A DNA stretch of 64,000 bases, taken from NCBI RefSeq assembly GCF_000011385.1, contig NC_005125.1:2542001-2606000 (forward strand), written 5' to 3'. Positions within the stretch are counted from its first letter, which is position 1, and each line of letters starts with the position of its first letter. The position numbers were made by a program, and so were the translations under genes. Source of the stretch: Gloeobacter violaceus PCC 7421 (GTDB lineage Bacteria; Cyanobacteriota; Cyanobacteriia; Gloeobacterales; Gloeobacteraceae). Shown piece after piece: positions 42,341 to 50,751 of this stretch. The notes beneath the pieces were generated by a model. That model searched no databases. It saw only the letters and a program-made list of their open reading frames with translations, and was not told where the DNA came from.

Positions 42341-44989
42341 CTCGTACCGCATCGCCACTGCCGGATCGACTTTTGCGGCTTTGCGGGCCGGAACATAGCA
42401 AGCCACCAGAGCGACGCCGCACAGGAGCACGCTCAAGGCAACGTAGGTCGCCGGATCTGCGGCGCTGACTCCAAAGAGTAAGCCGGTGAGCAGCCGGGCA
42501 ACAGCCAGGCTTGCTGCCAGGCCAAGGGCAATGCCGACTAGCGCCAGAGCCATTCCCTGACCCACGACCATGCGCACGATATCGCCGGGAAGTGCTCCAA
42601 GGGCAAGGCGCACGCCGATTTCGTGGCTGCGCTGACCGACAGAATAGGCAATCACCCCATAAAGGCCGATCGCCACAAGCAGCAGGGCGACCGCTGCAAA
42701 AATTCCCACCAGCAGCGCCCGCAAGCGGGGCTGGACGATCGAATCGGCAACGATTTGTTCGTGGGTAGTGAAATTAGCAACCGCCTGATCGCGATCGATG
42801 GCTTTGAGAGCGGCACGAACGGAATTGCTCAGCTGTGCCGGCTCGCCGGCCGTGCGCAAGATCAAAGCCATGTAGCCCGCTCCGTCCTGGGCATAGGGGA
42901 CATAAATTTGGAACCCGGCTTCACTTTCCAGGCTGGATTGTTTCACATCGCCCACGACGCCGACAATCTGCGCCCACCGGCTGGCTCCGGAGCGCGCTGT
43001 CAGTCGAATGCGCTTGCCGAGAGGATCGGCGTTCGGAAAAAGCTGCAGCGCCATGCTCCGGTTGATGATCGCCACCCTGGGAGCGTCCAGATTGTCCTGT
43101 CGCGTAAACAGGCGACCCCGCTGGAGCGGTATGGCCATCGCCTTGAAATAATCGGGGGTGATCAGGTTGGTACGGGCGAAGGGAGCTTGTCCGGGCGGCT
43201 GGGGGCGGCCTTCGATCGCAAAAGGCACCGCGTTGCTTCGGGGGCCGTCGAGGGGTACATTGCGCACCGCGGCTACGACTTTGACCCCCGGCAGGAGCCG
43301 AAGACTGTCCAGTGCCCGATCAAAGTAAGCGATTCTCCCTCTGGCGTTCGGATATTTCGACTCCTCAAGTCCCAAGTAGGTGATGAGGACATTGCGAGAA
43401 TCGAAGCCCGGCTGGGTTGCCTGGAGACGCAGGAAGCTCTGGGCCATCAGCCCCGCCGAGACCAGCAGCACCATCGACAGGGCCACCTCGGCCACGACCA
43501 GGCCGCCGCGGAATCGGTTGGCGCGTCTTCCGTCCGTCGTACCCCGACCGCCCTCTTTGAGCGCTTCTGTGAGATCAAACTTGAGAGCCTGCCGGGCCGG
43601 GGCCAACCCGAAAAGCACCCCGCTTATCGTGGCGACGGCCAGGGCAAAACCGAGCACGGTTCCATCGACGCTCACCTCATCGAAGCGGGGAAAGCGCGCC
43701 CACCAGACCAGATCCAACAATTGCCTCACACCCCACAGGGCGAGACCTACCCCCAGGGCGCCGCCCAGCAGGGCAAGCAGCACGTTCTCGGTGAGCAATT
43801 GCCGAATGATCCGTCCGCGCGTGGCCCCGAGCGCCGCGCGGATTACCATTTCCTTCTGTCGGGAAGCTGTGCGGGCCAGTTGTAAATTGGCCACGTTGGC
43901 GCAGGCGATGAGCAGCACCAAGACCATCATTCCAAATAGAGCCAACAGGCTCGGGCGAACACCGCCGACCTTCTGATCGTAAAGCGAGGCAGTCTGGACA
44001 CTCCAGCCCGCGTTCGTCTCGGGGTACTGCCCTGCAAGGCGGTCGGCGACAACGGTCATCTGGGCTTGAGCTTCCTGCTGGCTGATACCGGGTTTGAGCC
44101 GCGCCACGGTGTACCAGGAGCGTGCCCCGCGCCTTTCGAGCCACGGGCGCAACTCGTCTATCCCGCCCACGGCCGTGACGATGGGTGCCCACACATCGAT
44201 GCCCCGGTCCGGAAAGGGAAAACCGGCAGGCATGATGCCAATCACCGTCCAATCCTGGTTGCCAATATTTAGGGCTTTGCCGACGACACCCGGCTGCCCG
44301 CCAAAATGGCGCTGCCAGAAACGGTGGCTAATCACCAACACCCGGTGGCCTGGTCCGTCCTCAGCCGGTACAAAAGCGCGACCCTGAGCGGGTTCGACCC
44401 CAAGCACCGCAAAGATATTGGCCGAGACCACCAGCCCGCGCACGTCGATAGTGCCCTCCCGGCCTTTGGCATCGAAGTTGAAATAGTCGTAGGCGGCCAA
44501 TCCGGAAAAAACGCGGCTCTGTTCGCGCCAGTCGTTGAAGTTGGGAAAGGATACAGCCTCGCGCTCGTTGCTGCCGTTGCTTTCCCAGAGGGTCACCAAT
44601 TGCTCGGCATTCGGGTAGGGCAGCGGCTTGAGCAGCACGGCGTTCACAAAGCTGAACATCGCCGTCGTCGCCCCGATTCCCAGGCCGAGGGTGAGCACCG
44701 CAACGACGGTAAATAGCGGACTTTTAGCTAGCATCCGCGCTGCGTAGCGCAGATCCTGCCCGAGCGCATCGAGGTGCTGCTTGCAGGCCGTCGCCAACAC
44801 ATCGGCCAACGCCTCCCACCAGAAAAACGCCAGCCGCAGGGTGTTCCTTTGCTGTTGCTCCTCGCCGTAGCTTTCGCAAAACACCAGGAGCATCTCAGCA
44901 CCGTACTCCCGTCGAAATTCTGCCGGCAAGATCCCCAGCAGGCGGCCGTACACCCGCTGTGCCAGCGACGGCGTCTGTTTGCTGTCCAT
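42338..44989 (-). CDS. MacB/FtsX-like ABC transporter permease of the ADOP type
   Basis: The ~883-residue product starts at ATG 44989, which overlaps the padR stop as TGATG with GGAGG just upstream, showing translational coupling. The N-terminus is a short soluble PadR-linked domain (LPAEFRREYGAEMLLVF), then LRYAARMLAKSPLFTVVAVL opens the MacB core domain, with the FtsX-type four-helix membrane domains near residues 380-480 and 770-880 (GVIAYSVGQRSHEIGVRLAL). This fits ADOP permeases found with PadR regulators in Acidobacteria. No ATPase gene lies here, and the exported substrate is unknown. Confidence 0.88.
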   Translation of the reverse strand: MDSKQTPSLAQRVYGRLLGILPAEFRREYGAEMLLVFCESYGEEQQQRNTLRLAFFWWEALADVLATACKQHLDALGQDLRYAARMLAKSPLFTVVAVLTLGLGIGATTAMFSFVNAVLLKPLPYPNAEQLVTLWESNGSNEREAVSFPNFNDWREQSRVFSGLAAYDYFNFDAKGREGTIDVRGLVVSANIFAVLGVEPAQGRAFVPAEDGPGHRVLVISHRFWQRHFGGQPGVVGKALNIGNQDWTVIGIMPAGFPFPDRGIDVWAPIVTAVGGIDELRPWLERRGARSWYTVARLKPGISQQEAQAQMTVVADRLAGQYPETNAGWSVQTASLYDQKVGGVRPSLLALFGMMVLVLLIACANVANLQLARTASRQKEMVIRAALGATRGRIIRQLLTENVLLALLGGALGVGLALWGVRQLLDLVWWARFPRFDEVSVDGTVLGFALAVATISGVLFGLAPARQALKFDLTEALKEGGRGTTDGRRANRFRGGLVVAEVALSMVLLVSAGLMAQSFLRLQATQPGFDSRNVLITYLGLEESKYPNARGRIAYFDRALDSLRLLPGVKVVAAVRNVPLDGPRSNAVPFAIEGRPQPPGQAPFARTNLITPDYFKAMAIPLQRGRLFTRQDNLDAPRVAIINRSMALQLFPNADPLGKRIRLTARSGASRWAQIVGVVGDVKQSSLESEAGFQIYVPYAQDGAGYMALILRTAGEPAQLSNSVRAALKAIDRDQAVANFTTHEQIVADSIVQPRLRALLVGIFAAVALLLVAIGLYGVIAYSVGQRSHEIGVRLALGALPGDIVRMVVGQGMALALVGIALGLAASLAVARLLTGLLFGVSAADPATYVALSVLLCGVALVACYVPARKAAKVDPAVAMRYE

Positions 44990-45351
44990 CAGGTGCCCTC
45001 CGGAAACAGGTTTTTGTTGCGGGCGATCTCCACCAGTTGGGCCAGACGTTCCACCTCCACCCCCACCACCTGGCGGCCCAGGCGAGTGAGCCGGTAGTAG
45101 CGCCGCCGCTCGTCGCCGCCCGCTGATGCGTCCGCTCCGGCGCACTCGACGATGAGCCCCTGGGCCAGCAGGCGTTTGATCGAGTCGTAGAGCGCCCCTG
45201 CCCCCAAACGCACCCTACCCTGGGTGTGCTCCTGGACGGCGCGCATGATCCCGTAGCCGTGGCGATCGCCGTCGCCCAAAGACAGCAAAATGTGCAGCAT
45301 CGCCGGGCTCAGGGGCAAAAAAGACTGGGGGTCCGGCATCGGTTCCGACAT
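44989..45351 (-). CDS. PadR-family transcriptional regulator
   Basis: This 120-residue winged-helix protein has the PadR pattern: LSPAMLHILLSLGDGDRHGY, GIMRAVQEHTQGRVRLGAGA, LYDSIKRLLAQGLI and GGDERRRYYRLTRLGRQVV. PadR repressors sense small molecules such as phenolics, antibiotics or lipids. It lies immediately upstream of the ADOP permease, with its stop overlapping the permease start, and a 24-bp palindrome 34 bases upstream of its ATG is the likely autoregulatory operator. Confidence 0.92.
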   Translation of the reverse strand: MSEPMPDPQSFLPLSPAMLHILLSLGDGDRHGYGIMRAVQEHTQGRVRLGAGALYDSIKRLLAQGLIVECAGADASAGGDERRRYYRLTRLGRQVVGVEVERLAQLVEIARNKNLFPEGT

Positions 45352-45385
45352 AGCACGCCCTGGAAAGTATCCATTTCAACTGCAT

Positions 45386-45409
45386 CATAATCTGACGTAT
45401 CAAATTATG
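45386..45409. promoter_or_regulatory. 24-bp near-perfect palindrome, candidate PadR operator
   Basis: CATAATCTGA-cgta-TCAAATTATG is an inverted repeat with 10-bp arms and one mismatch. It sits 34 bases before the padR ATG and overlaps a possible -10 box (minus-strand TATGAT). Its size and A/T-rich arms fit PadR-family operators. Confidence 0.7.
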
Positions 45410-45678
45410 ACTTAAAAAATCGTAAATTTTTATCTACAGCCGTCCGGGGGCTGGGTAGTCAAGTGATGTTGAATCCGCATAGACAGCCATGGAATGGCCG
45501 GCTCCAGAGCTGCCAGCAGAGGCCTGTCCCATTTGAGCCCATCTCGGCGCAGTCGCCACGCAATGCGTGCCTGCCCAACCTGCGCCAGGCCCACACCGAC
45601 CAAGTTTCCCGCCTCACCCATCCCTGGTCCGGGGGGTGTCGGGGGGTGGCACGCCCCCGACGCGGGGAGGGGGAGAGC
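45410..45678. other. Intergenic sequence without a gene (left part)
   Basis: From the PadR palindrome to the hairpin at 45679 no gene can be supported. The stretch contains G-runs near 45632-45655 (GGGGGGTGTCGGGGGGTGG, followed by GCCCCCGAC) that can fold into further hairpins. Short open frames on both strands resemble nothing known. Confidence 0.5.
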
Positions 45679-45714
45679 GCGAGAGGGGAACCCGAAGGGG
45701 GTTCCACCTCTCGC
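45679..45714. repeat. 15-bp-stem inverted repeat
   Basis: GCGAGAGGGGAACCC pairs with GGGTTCCACCTCTCGC (a single bulged A), with a GAAGG loop. It may be a dispersed palindromic repeat or a terminator for the PIN gene on the minus strand, whose 3' end lies 50 bases away. It is the strongest structure in the 45.4-45.8 kb gap. Confidence 0.7.
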
Positions 45715-45763
45715 TTCCACAGACTGTCGGGCAAAGCCAAAAAGGAGGCCGCAAACTCAAAAA

Positions 45764-46180
45764 TTATGGGTTCAGCAACAAAGCACGGTACCCGGCTTGA
45801 ACGAAATGCTCATCGGCCGTTAGGGCTTCGAGCAAACCTTGCTCCTGCATAACGGCAAACGAAATGCAGTCGGTCAGTCCCCAGGTTTTGTCCTGGCGGC
45901 TGCCATACAATCGCAAGGCGCGCATCAGCAGAGCCCGGTCGACGCTGACCACCCGCACATTGACTGTCTGGTAGCACTGCTCGATAAATTGCACCGCCGC
46001 TGAACGGTCAATCCCGCTCAAAGCATTGCCCACTTCCGTCAGGACGGCTTGTGTCACCCATACCTCCAGAGCCTCACGAACCATGGGAAAAGCGGCACGA
46101 GATTGAAAGTGGTACTGGTCACGCCGGTTGAGCAGCGCCTGAATGAAGACCGTGTCCAGCAGCAGTCGTTTGGTGTTCAC
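45764..46180 (-). CDS. PIN-domain toxin (VapC-like)
   Basis: The 138-residue product starts at GTG 46180, overlapping the upstream antitoxin-like gene by four bases. It has PIN-domain features: RLLLDTVFIQALLNRRDQYH, AVLTEVGNALSG, the acidic GLTDCISFAVMQEQGLLEAL and a terminal TADEHFVQAGY. PIN toxins are Mg-dependent ribonucleases that cleave tRNA or rRNA. The frame is open to 46243, but the GTG is supported by the overlap. Confidence 0.85.
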   Translation of the reverse strand: MNTKRLLLDTVFIQALLNRRDQYHFQSRAAFPMVREALEVWVTQAVLTEVGNALSGIDRSAAVQFIEQCYQTVNVRVVSVDRALLMRALRLYGSRQDKTWGLTDCISFAVMQEQGLLEALTADEHFVQAGYRALLLNP

Positions 46181-46422
46181 GACTGCGAATCGTATTGGCG
46201 TTTGGGTGTGCCGCACAGATAGTGGTCGTGTTCGGAAGACCAATCGGGCGGCGCCTCTACCGTTCCTGTCAGATCCGCAAGTAAACCCCAGGCATCTGTA
46301 GCGGAATTGGGGGCGGGCGCAGGCTCAATGGTGATGCTGTAGCGCCGGTTGGGTTCAAGATCAAGGGGAACTTCCGGGCGAAAAACCTGCCCGTCGAAGA
46401 GCACTGTCACAATTTTGTTCAT
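46177..46422 (-). CDS. DUF104-like antitoxin
   Basis: This 81-residue protein starts MNKIVTVLFDGQVFRPEVPL followed by DLEPNRRYSITIEP, the pattern of DUF104/AF2212-like antitoxins (a small beta-barrel N-terminus with a toxin-binding tail). It lies immediately upstream of the PIN toxin with a four-base overlap (GTGA). The leader before its ATG is duplicated at 42255-42340. Confidence 0.72.
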   Translation of the reverse strand: MNKIVTVLFDGQVFRPEVPLDLEPNRRYSITIEPAPAPNSATDAWGLLADLTGTVEAPPDWSSEHDHYLCGTPKRQYDSQS

Positions 46423-46505
46423 GTTGCCGGGCGCCTTGAATTCGGTGTGCAGTCAGCCTGCCGTCTTCCTATTAGGGTATCGCTTTGTCGGGCTCCGTCT
46501 TCTAC
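46420..46505 (-). repeat. Copy 2 of a shared leader sequence
   Basis: This stretch precedes the DUF104-like antitoxin and is similar to 42255-42340 throughout. The match ends at the ATG in both cases: only the 5' leaders, not the proteins, are alike. It includes a plausible ribosome site (AAGGCG) and AT-rich TACCCTAATAGG that could be a -10 element. Confidence 0.75.
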
Positions 46506-46608
46506 ATTCTTCGTTGCAACGGAACCTCCCTGCCAGCGCTGAGATGGGCTTTGGATCGGGCGAGGTAGACTGGAAGGGTAGCCCAGGCCCAAGGGGCAGG
46601 AGGCAGGC

Positions 46609-46884
46609 ATGTTCGAAAAACCGATCGATTTTGTGCAGCAGGACCGGGGCTCCGGGGCACCGCAGCCAAACGACGGACCCGTCGACGCCCTGTCGCTTCT
46701 CGTCGAGTCGTTCGCCAGGCGCACCCCCACGGAACTGGAGGCAGCCCGGGCCAGGGCAATTGCCACGCTCAAACCCGCCCTTGCGCCGGAGCCGGGGACC
46801 ACAGCTATGGAGCACGTTTACGGTCACTGGCCGGGGGAAGAAACCGACGAGCAGGTAGAGCGGGCGTTGGCAGAACTGTCGTAG
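46609..46884 (+). CDS. Putative antitoxin of a PIN-domain pair
   Basis: The 91-residue product begins at ATG 46609 after a GCAGGAGGCAGG ribosome site. It is acidic and helical (EKPIDFVQQDRGSG, PVDALSLLVESFARRTPTEL, EETDEQVERALAELS). No family is recognised. It ends four bases before a PIN toxin gene, so an antitoxin role is inferred from gene order. Confidence 0.6.
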   Translation: MFEKPIDFVQQDRGSGAPQPNDGPVDALSLLVESFARRTPTELEAARARAIATLKPALAPEPGTTAMEHVYGHWPGEETDEQVERALAELS

Positions 46885-46888
46885 TCGA

Positions 46889-47305
46889 ATGGCAGAACTG
46901 TACCTACTGGATACGAACGTCCTGGTACACTATGTTCGCAAGTCTCCAAGGGGGCGAGCCGTTGAAGCAAAATATGGTCTGCTCTCTACACAAATCATCC
47001 CGCAGATTTGTATAGTCACCGCAGGCGAACTCCTATCGCTCGCCCTCCAGTGGAACTGGGGACCGGTCATGCTGAGCAGGTTGAATGACTTGCTGATACG
47101 CTTGGTGCAAGTACCGCTGGATTATCCCAGGTTAATTGACGCGTACGCCGCTATCGACTCTTGGAGCCTCAGTAGAGGTCGGCGCATGGGCAAGAACGAC
47201 GCGTGGATCGCGGCAGCTGCGGCCGTGACCGGTGCCAGGCTCCTGACCACTGACAGCGATTTCGATCACTTGGACGAAGTTTTCTTGAAAAGGGATCGTG
47301 TGTAG
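46889..47305 (+). CDS. PIN-domain toxin (VapC-like)
   Basis: The 138-residue PIN nuclease has YLLDTNVLVHYVRKS (first acidic residue), TAGELLSLALQW (Glu), MGKNDAWIAAAAAVTGARLL and TTDSDFDHLDEVF (late aspartates). It would be a metal-dependent ribonuclease controlled by the preceding gene, from which it is separated by four bases. Confidence 0.85.
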   Translation: MAELYLLDTNVLVHYVRKSPRGRAVEAKYGLLSTQIIPQICIVTAGELLSLALQWNWGPVMLSRLNDLLIRLVQVPLDYPRLIDAYAAIDSWSLSRGRRMGKNDAWIAAAAAVTGARLLTTDSDFDHLDEVFLKRDRV

Positions 47306-47476
47306 AGGGGAGAAAGATGCTCCAGTAATTTGGGGAGTTCTCCGAATACTGGACCTGAGCGAGCGGATTGATTTGCGGGTGTCTGGCGGCTGATTGCGTC
47401 GTGCCCGGGTTTTGTGCAGCCAGTTCAGGGAGGTTGGACGTTAGGCTAGAACCGTTCAGACGGCAGGAGGCCCCGG

Positions 47477-48286
47477 GTGTTCGCCATCGGGTTTTGGGCA
47501 ATCGTCGGGGCGGCGGTGGGCAGTTGCATCAACGTCGTCGCCCACCGTTTGCCCCAGGGCATTTCGCTGTGGTGGCCACCTTCGCGCTGCCCCGGCTGCC
47601 TGACCCCGCTCGGGCCGCTGGAGAACGTACCGGTACTGGGTTGGTTGTGGTTGGGGGGTAAATGTCGTCACTGCCGGATGGCAATTCCGGTGCGCTATGC
47701 GCTGGTGGAACTGGGGACGGCGGGGTTATCCGGTGTGCTCGCCTGGCATTTTCAGGCGGCCTTTACCTCCACAAGCCTGGTGGAGGTGGCCTGCTGGGGA
47801 TTTTTTGTGGCGGTGCTGTTGGCGCTGAGCCTGATCGATCTCGACACGCTCGAACTGCCGGGGGAACTGACCGCCGCCGGGATCGTCGGGGGGTTGGTGT
47901 TCCGTACGTTTTTTCCAGTCTGGGCAAGCGGCGCCTGGGCGAGCGGCCCGCCCGGTCTGGTGGACGCGCTGTACGGACTGCTGGTAGGTATCGGGCTATT
48001 CGATGTGATTAGCTACGTCGGCGAGAAGGCGATGGGCAAAGAGGCGATGGGGGGCGGCGATGCGACCCTGGCGGGGCTCATCGGCGTCTGGCTGGGGTGG
48101 AAGTTGCTTCTGGTTTCGCTCGCTTTTGGCTTTGGTCTAGGAGCGGTTTTCGGTCTGGCGGGCATCGCCGCCGGACGGCTCAAGCGCGAAGAGCCGCTGC
48201 CCTTTGGCCCGTTTCTGGCCCTCGGTGCGCTGGGCGGGCTATTGTTTGGGGAAAGCTGGATAACGAGTTACATGACGCTGTTTTAA
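47477..48286 (+). CDS. pilD: Prepilin peptidase / N-methyltransferase (PilD)
   Basis: This 269-residue polytopic enzyme starts at GTG 47477, with an AGGAGG site six bases upstream. It has an N-terminal cytoplasmic loop with a zinc-type pair of CxxC motifs (RCPGCLTPLG and KCRHCRMAI), the first catalytic aspartate in ALSLIDLDTLELP and the GGGD motif in MGGGDATLAGLIG. It cleaves the leader of type IV pilins and methylates the new N-terminus. It heads the pil operon, with pilM starting four bases later. Confidence 0.93.
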   Translation: MFAIGFWAIVGAAVGSCINVVAHRLPQGISLWWPPSRCPGCLTPLGPLENVPVLGWLWLGGKCRHCRMAIPVRYALVELGTAGLSGVLAWHFQAAFTSTSLVEVACWGFFVAVLLALSLIDLDTLELPGELTAAGIVGGLVFRTFFPVWASGAWASGPPGLVDALYGLLVGIGLFDVISYVGEKAMGKEAMGGGDATLAGLIGVWLGWKLLLVSLAFGFGLGAVFGLAGIAAGRLKREEPLPFGPFLALGALGGLLFGESWITSYMTLF

Positions 48287-48290
48287 TCCG

Positions 48291-49340
48291 ATGACCCTCG
48301 ATGTACAGGTGACGAACGTAACGAGCGCACTGGCCGCCTTGTTGGGCCTCAAAAGCGGCATGGGTGTCGAAATCGCCCCCGAGCAAATCACGATCGCCCA
48401 ACTGGAGAAGCGGGGTAAGGGTCTGGGCCTCAAGCACCTGGTCACCGCCCCCACCCCCGCGGGGGCCGTGGCGGGAGGCCGCGTCGAAGAGCCCGAAGCG
48501 GTGGCCGAAGTGCTGCGCGATTTGATCGCCGATCACCGGCTCAAACCGGGACCGGTGGCCACGGCGATCCCGGGCCGCGAGGCGGTGATCCGCTTGATTC
48601 GTCTGCCCGCCGACCTGCAGGCCGACGAGTTGCGCGAGGTGGTTCTCAATCAGGAGGCCGAACTGTACCTGCCGTTTTCGCGCAACGACGCTTTTGTCGA
48701 TTTTCAGCCGCTCGCAGCGGCGGTCGATCCGGACGGGGTCAAGCGCCAGGAGGTGCTCCTGGTGGCCGCCCAGTTGAGCGTCGTCAACTCCTACCTCGAA
48801 GCGCTCCGGCGGGCGGGCCTCACCGCCAGAGTGGTTGATATCGCGAGCTTTGCGCTGGTGCGGGCTTTGCGCGAGCCGCTCGCCCAGGTTCCTCCCGGGG
48901 CGGCGGTGGCCCTGGTGCTGCTTTCTGCCGACGACACCGAGATTTCGATTTTGCTGGAGGGAGTGCCACAATTCTCGCGCACGGTGAGCCTCGGCACCCG
49001 CGAATTTCGCGAGGCGCTGGAGAGCACCCTCGACTTGCCTTCTTTTAAAGCTGCGAATCTGTCGCGGGTGCTGGGCGATCTTGCCGATGAGATCCAGCGC
49101 TCGCTCGATTTTTACCAGGCTTCGGGCACTACCGCGCCGGTGCCGCCGGTGGCGCAGGTGCTGCTTGCGGGCAACGGCGCCAACGTCCGGCAGATTGACG
49201 AGTTTCTCAGGCAACGGCTGGCTCTGCCCGTCTCCCGGGTCGACCCGGTCACAGCCCTCGGCCTGCCCGAAATAAGCGTACCGCCGGGACTGCGCTCAGG
49301 TTTCGGCGTCGCCCTCGGTCTGGCCCTGCGGATCTTGTAA
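48291..49340 (+). CDS. pilM: Type IV pilus assembly protein PilM
   Basis: The 349-residue product is an actin-like (ASKHA) ATP-binding protein that binds PilN at the cytoplasmic membrane face. Features include GLKSGMGVEIAPEQITIAQL, the conserved AIPGREAVIRLIRLP, the PilN-binding VVLNQEAELYLPF, an ATPase-core VPQFSRTVSLGTREFREAL and the closing QVLLAGNGANVRQIDEFL. ATG 48291 follows pilD by four bases. Confidence 0.93.
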   Translation: MTLDVQVTNVTSALAALLGLKSGMGVEIAPEQITIAQLEKRGKGLGLKHLVTAPTPAGAVAGGRVEEPEAVAEVLRDLIADHRLKPGPVATAIPGREAVIRLIRLPADLQADELREVVLNQEAELYLPFSRNDAFVDFQPLAAAVDPDGVKRQEVLLVAAQLSVVNSYLEALRRAGLTARVVDIASFALVRALREPLAQVPPGAAVALVLLSADDTEISILLEGVPQFSRTVSLGTREFREALESTLDLPSFKAANLSRVLGDLADEIQRSLDFYQASGTTAPVPPVAQVLLAGNGANVRQIDEFLRQRLALPVSRVDPVTALGLPEISVPPGLRSGFGVALGLALRIL

Positions 49341-49384
49341 CCCTCTTTTTCTCGCCCCCCAGCCCATCAGCAAGGACACATTGC

Positions 49385-50077
49385 ATGTTCACCCCCGAAA
49401 TCAACTTTCTTAAAGACCGCACGGTCGCAGCCGGCAGCGACGGCTACACGCCTCCTGCTGTCGGGGCGGCCGGTGGGCCGGATCCGCTGCTGGTCGGTGC
49501 GGCTGTGCCGATTGCCGCCCTTGCCGTGATGGCCGGACTCACGCTCTACTTCAACTCCCAGGTGAGCACCAAAGAAACCGAACTGAATGAACTGGCGGGC
49601 CGAGCCGCTCTGCTCGACCGGCAACTAAACGATGTGCGCCAACTGCGCACCGATATCGACAATGAACGCAAGCGCGTTGAGGCGGTGGTCAACCTCTTCG
49701 ATCTTTCGCGGCCCTGGTCGGCGGTGATGGAAGATCTGCGCCGCCGCGTCCCCGAGGGCGTCTGGTTGAATGTCCTGAGTTCCGCCACCACCAAAGAAGG
49801 CGACATCGTCACCCTCGAAGGTTTTGCCCTGCGCTTCGAAGATGTGGCCGCCCTGCAATTGACGCTGCGCGACTCGCCCTTTGTAGCCGATGCGATCGTG
49901 GTCGATGCGGTCAAAGAAGAAGGCAAGGACGGCACACCGGCGACCGTCGCCTACAAAATTGAAGCCAGGCTCACCGAGCGCAAATTGCGCGAGCTGGTCA
50001 CAGCCCTCGAAAAAACCGGCGCCGTCGGACTGCTTGAAAAACTGCGCCGCGTGCAACGGGAGCAACTGGTGCGATGA
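49385..50077 (+). CDS. pilN: Type IV pilus assembly protein PilN
   Basis: The 230-residue product has an N-terminal cytoplasmic tail with the PilM-binding motif FTPEINFLKDRT, one membrane helix (AAVPIAALAVMAGLTLYF, about residues 38-56), a coiled coil and the globular domain DLSRPWSAVMEDLRRRVPEG. It links PilM to PilO in the inner-membrane alignment complex. It is preceded by AAGGA 11 bases before the start and overlaps pilO by four bases. Confidence 0.92.
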   Translation: MFTPEINFLKDRTVAAGSDGYTPPAVGAAGGPDPLLVGAAVPIAALAVMAGLTLYFNSQVSTKETELNELAGRAALLDRQLNDVRQLRTDIDNERKRVEAVVNLFDLSRPWSAVMEDLRRRVPEGVWLNVLSSATTKEGDIVTLEGFALRFEDVAALQLTLRDSPFVADAIVVDAVKEEGKDGTPATVAYKIEARLTERKLRELVTALEKTGAVGLLEKLRRVQREQLVR

Positions 50078-50733
50078 CTACCACCAACCGCTTTTTGGGT
50101 ATCGAACTGAATCGCCAGGGCATCGCCCTGTTGGTGGGCCTGGGCGGCCTACTGGTGGTACTGCTTATCGCTCTGCAGATTACCCTCCCCCAGTACAACC
50201 GGCTTGCGGACCTCGACGGGCAGATCGCCCAGCGCAACGCCGAAATTGCCTCCAAGCAGTCGCTGCTCGCCCAGCTGCCCACGCTTACCGCCGAGCGCGA
50301 GCGCTCCGCCAAGCTGCTTGCTTCTGTCGCTTCGCTGATTCCCCCGGCGGAGAAGCTGCCCACCCTCCTGGTGGACACCGCCCGCCTGGTCAAAGCCAGC
50401 AACGGCGAATTGCGCCAGTTCACTCCCAGTCAAACCAAGGCCCTGCCGGAGGTGGCCGACTCGATCAACATCCAGGCCAATACCGCCAAAATCAGCCTCA
50501 ACGCCACCTTCGCCGAGGTGCTCGCCCTGATGCGCAACTTCGAGCGCCTCGACGCGCTGGTGCGCATCGAGAACGTTTCGCTGCAGCCGCTTGAGATCAA
50601 AAACGCCCCCCCGGGCACCCCCCCGAGCCAGCGCCTGGCCGCCGAGTTCGACCTGACGGCCTACGTGCTGGGCAGCGGCCCGCCCTCGACTACCGAGGAC
50701 GATAAAGGCCCGGGCTCGAAAACCGCGAATTAA
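50074..50733 (+). CDS. pilO: Type IV pilus assembly protein PilO
   Basis: This 219-residue bitopic protein has a membrane helix at residues about 17-38 (IALLVGLGGLLVVLLIALQI), a coiled coil (IAQRNAEIASKQSLLAQLPT) and a ferredoxin-like periplasmic domain (FAEVLALMRNFERLDALVRI). It dimerises with PilN. It starts at ATG 50074 inside the pilN stop. Confidence 0.92.
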   Translation: MTTTNRFLGIELNRQGIALLVGLGGLLVVLLIALQITLPQYNRLADLDGQIAQRNAEIASKQSLLAQLPTLTAERERSAKLLASVASLIPPAEKLPTLLVDTARLVKASNGELRQFTPSQTKALPEVADSINIQANTAKISLNATFAEVLALMRNFERLDALVRIENVSLQPLEIKNAPPGTPPSQRLAAEFDLTAYVLGSGPPSTTEDDKGPGSKTAN

Positions 50734-50751
50734 TCACCCACGGTTGACGCC

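Noticed and set aside
42623-43885. 420-codon plus-strand frame opposite the ADOP permease
   Set aside because: It is antisense to a well-supported permease with a coupled start; no domains are visible.
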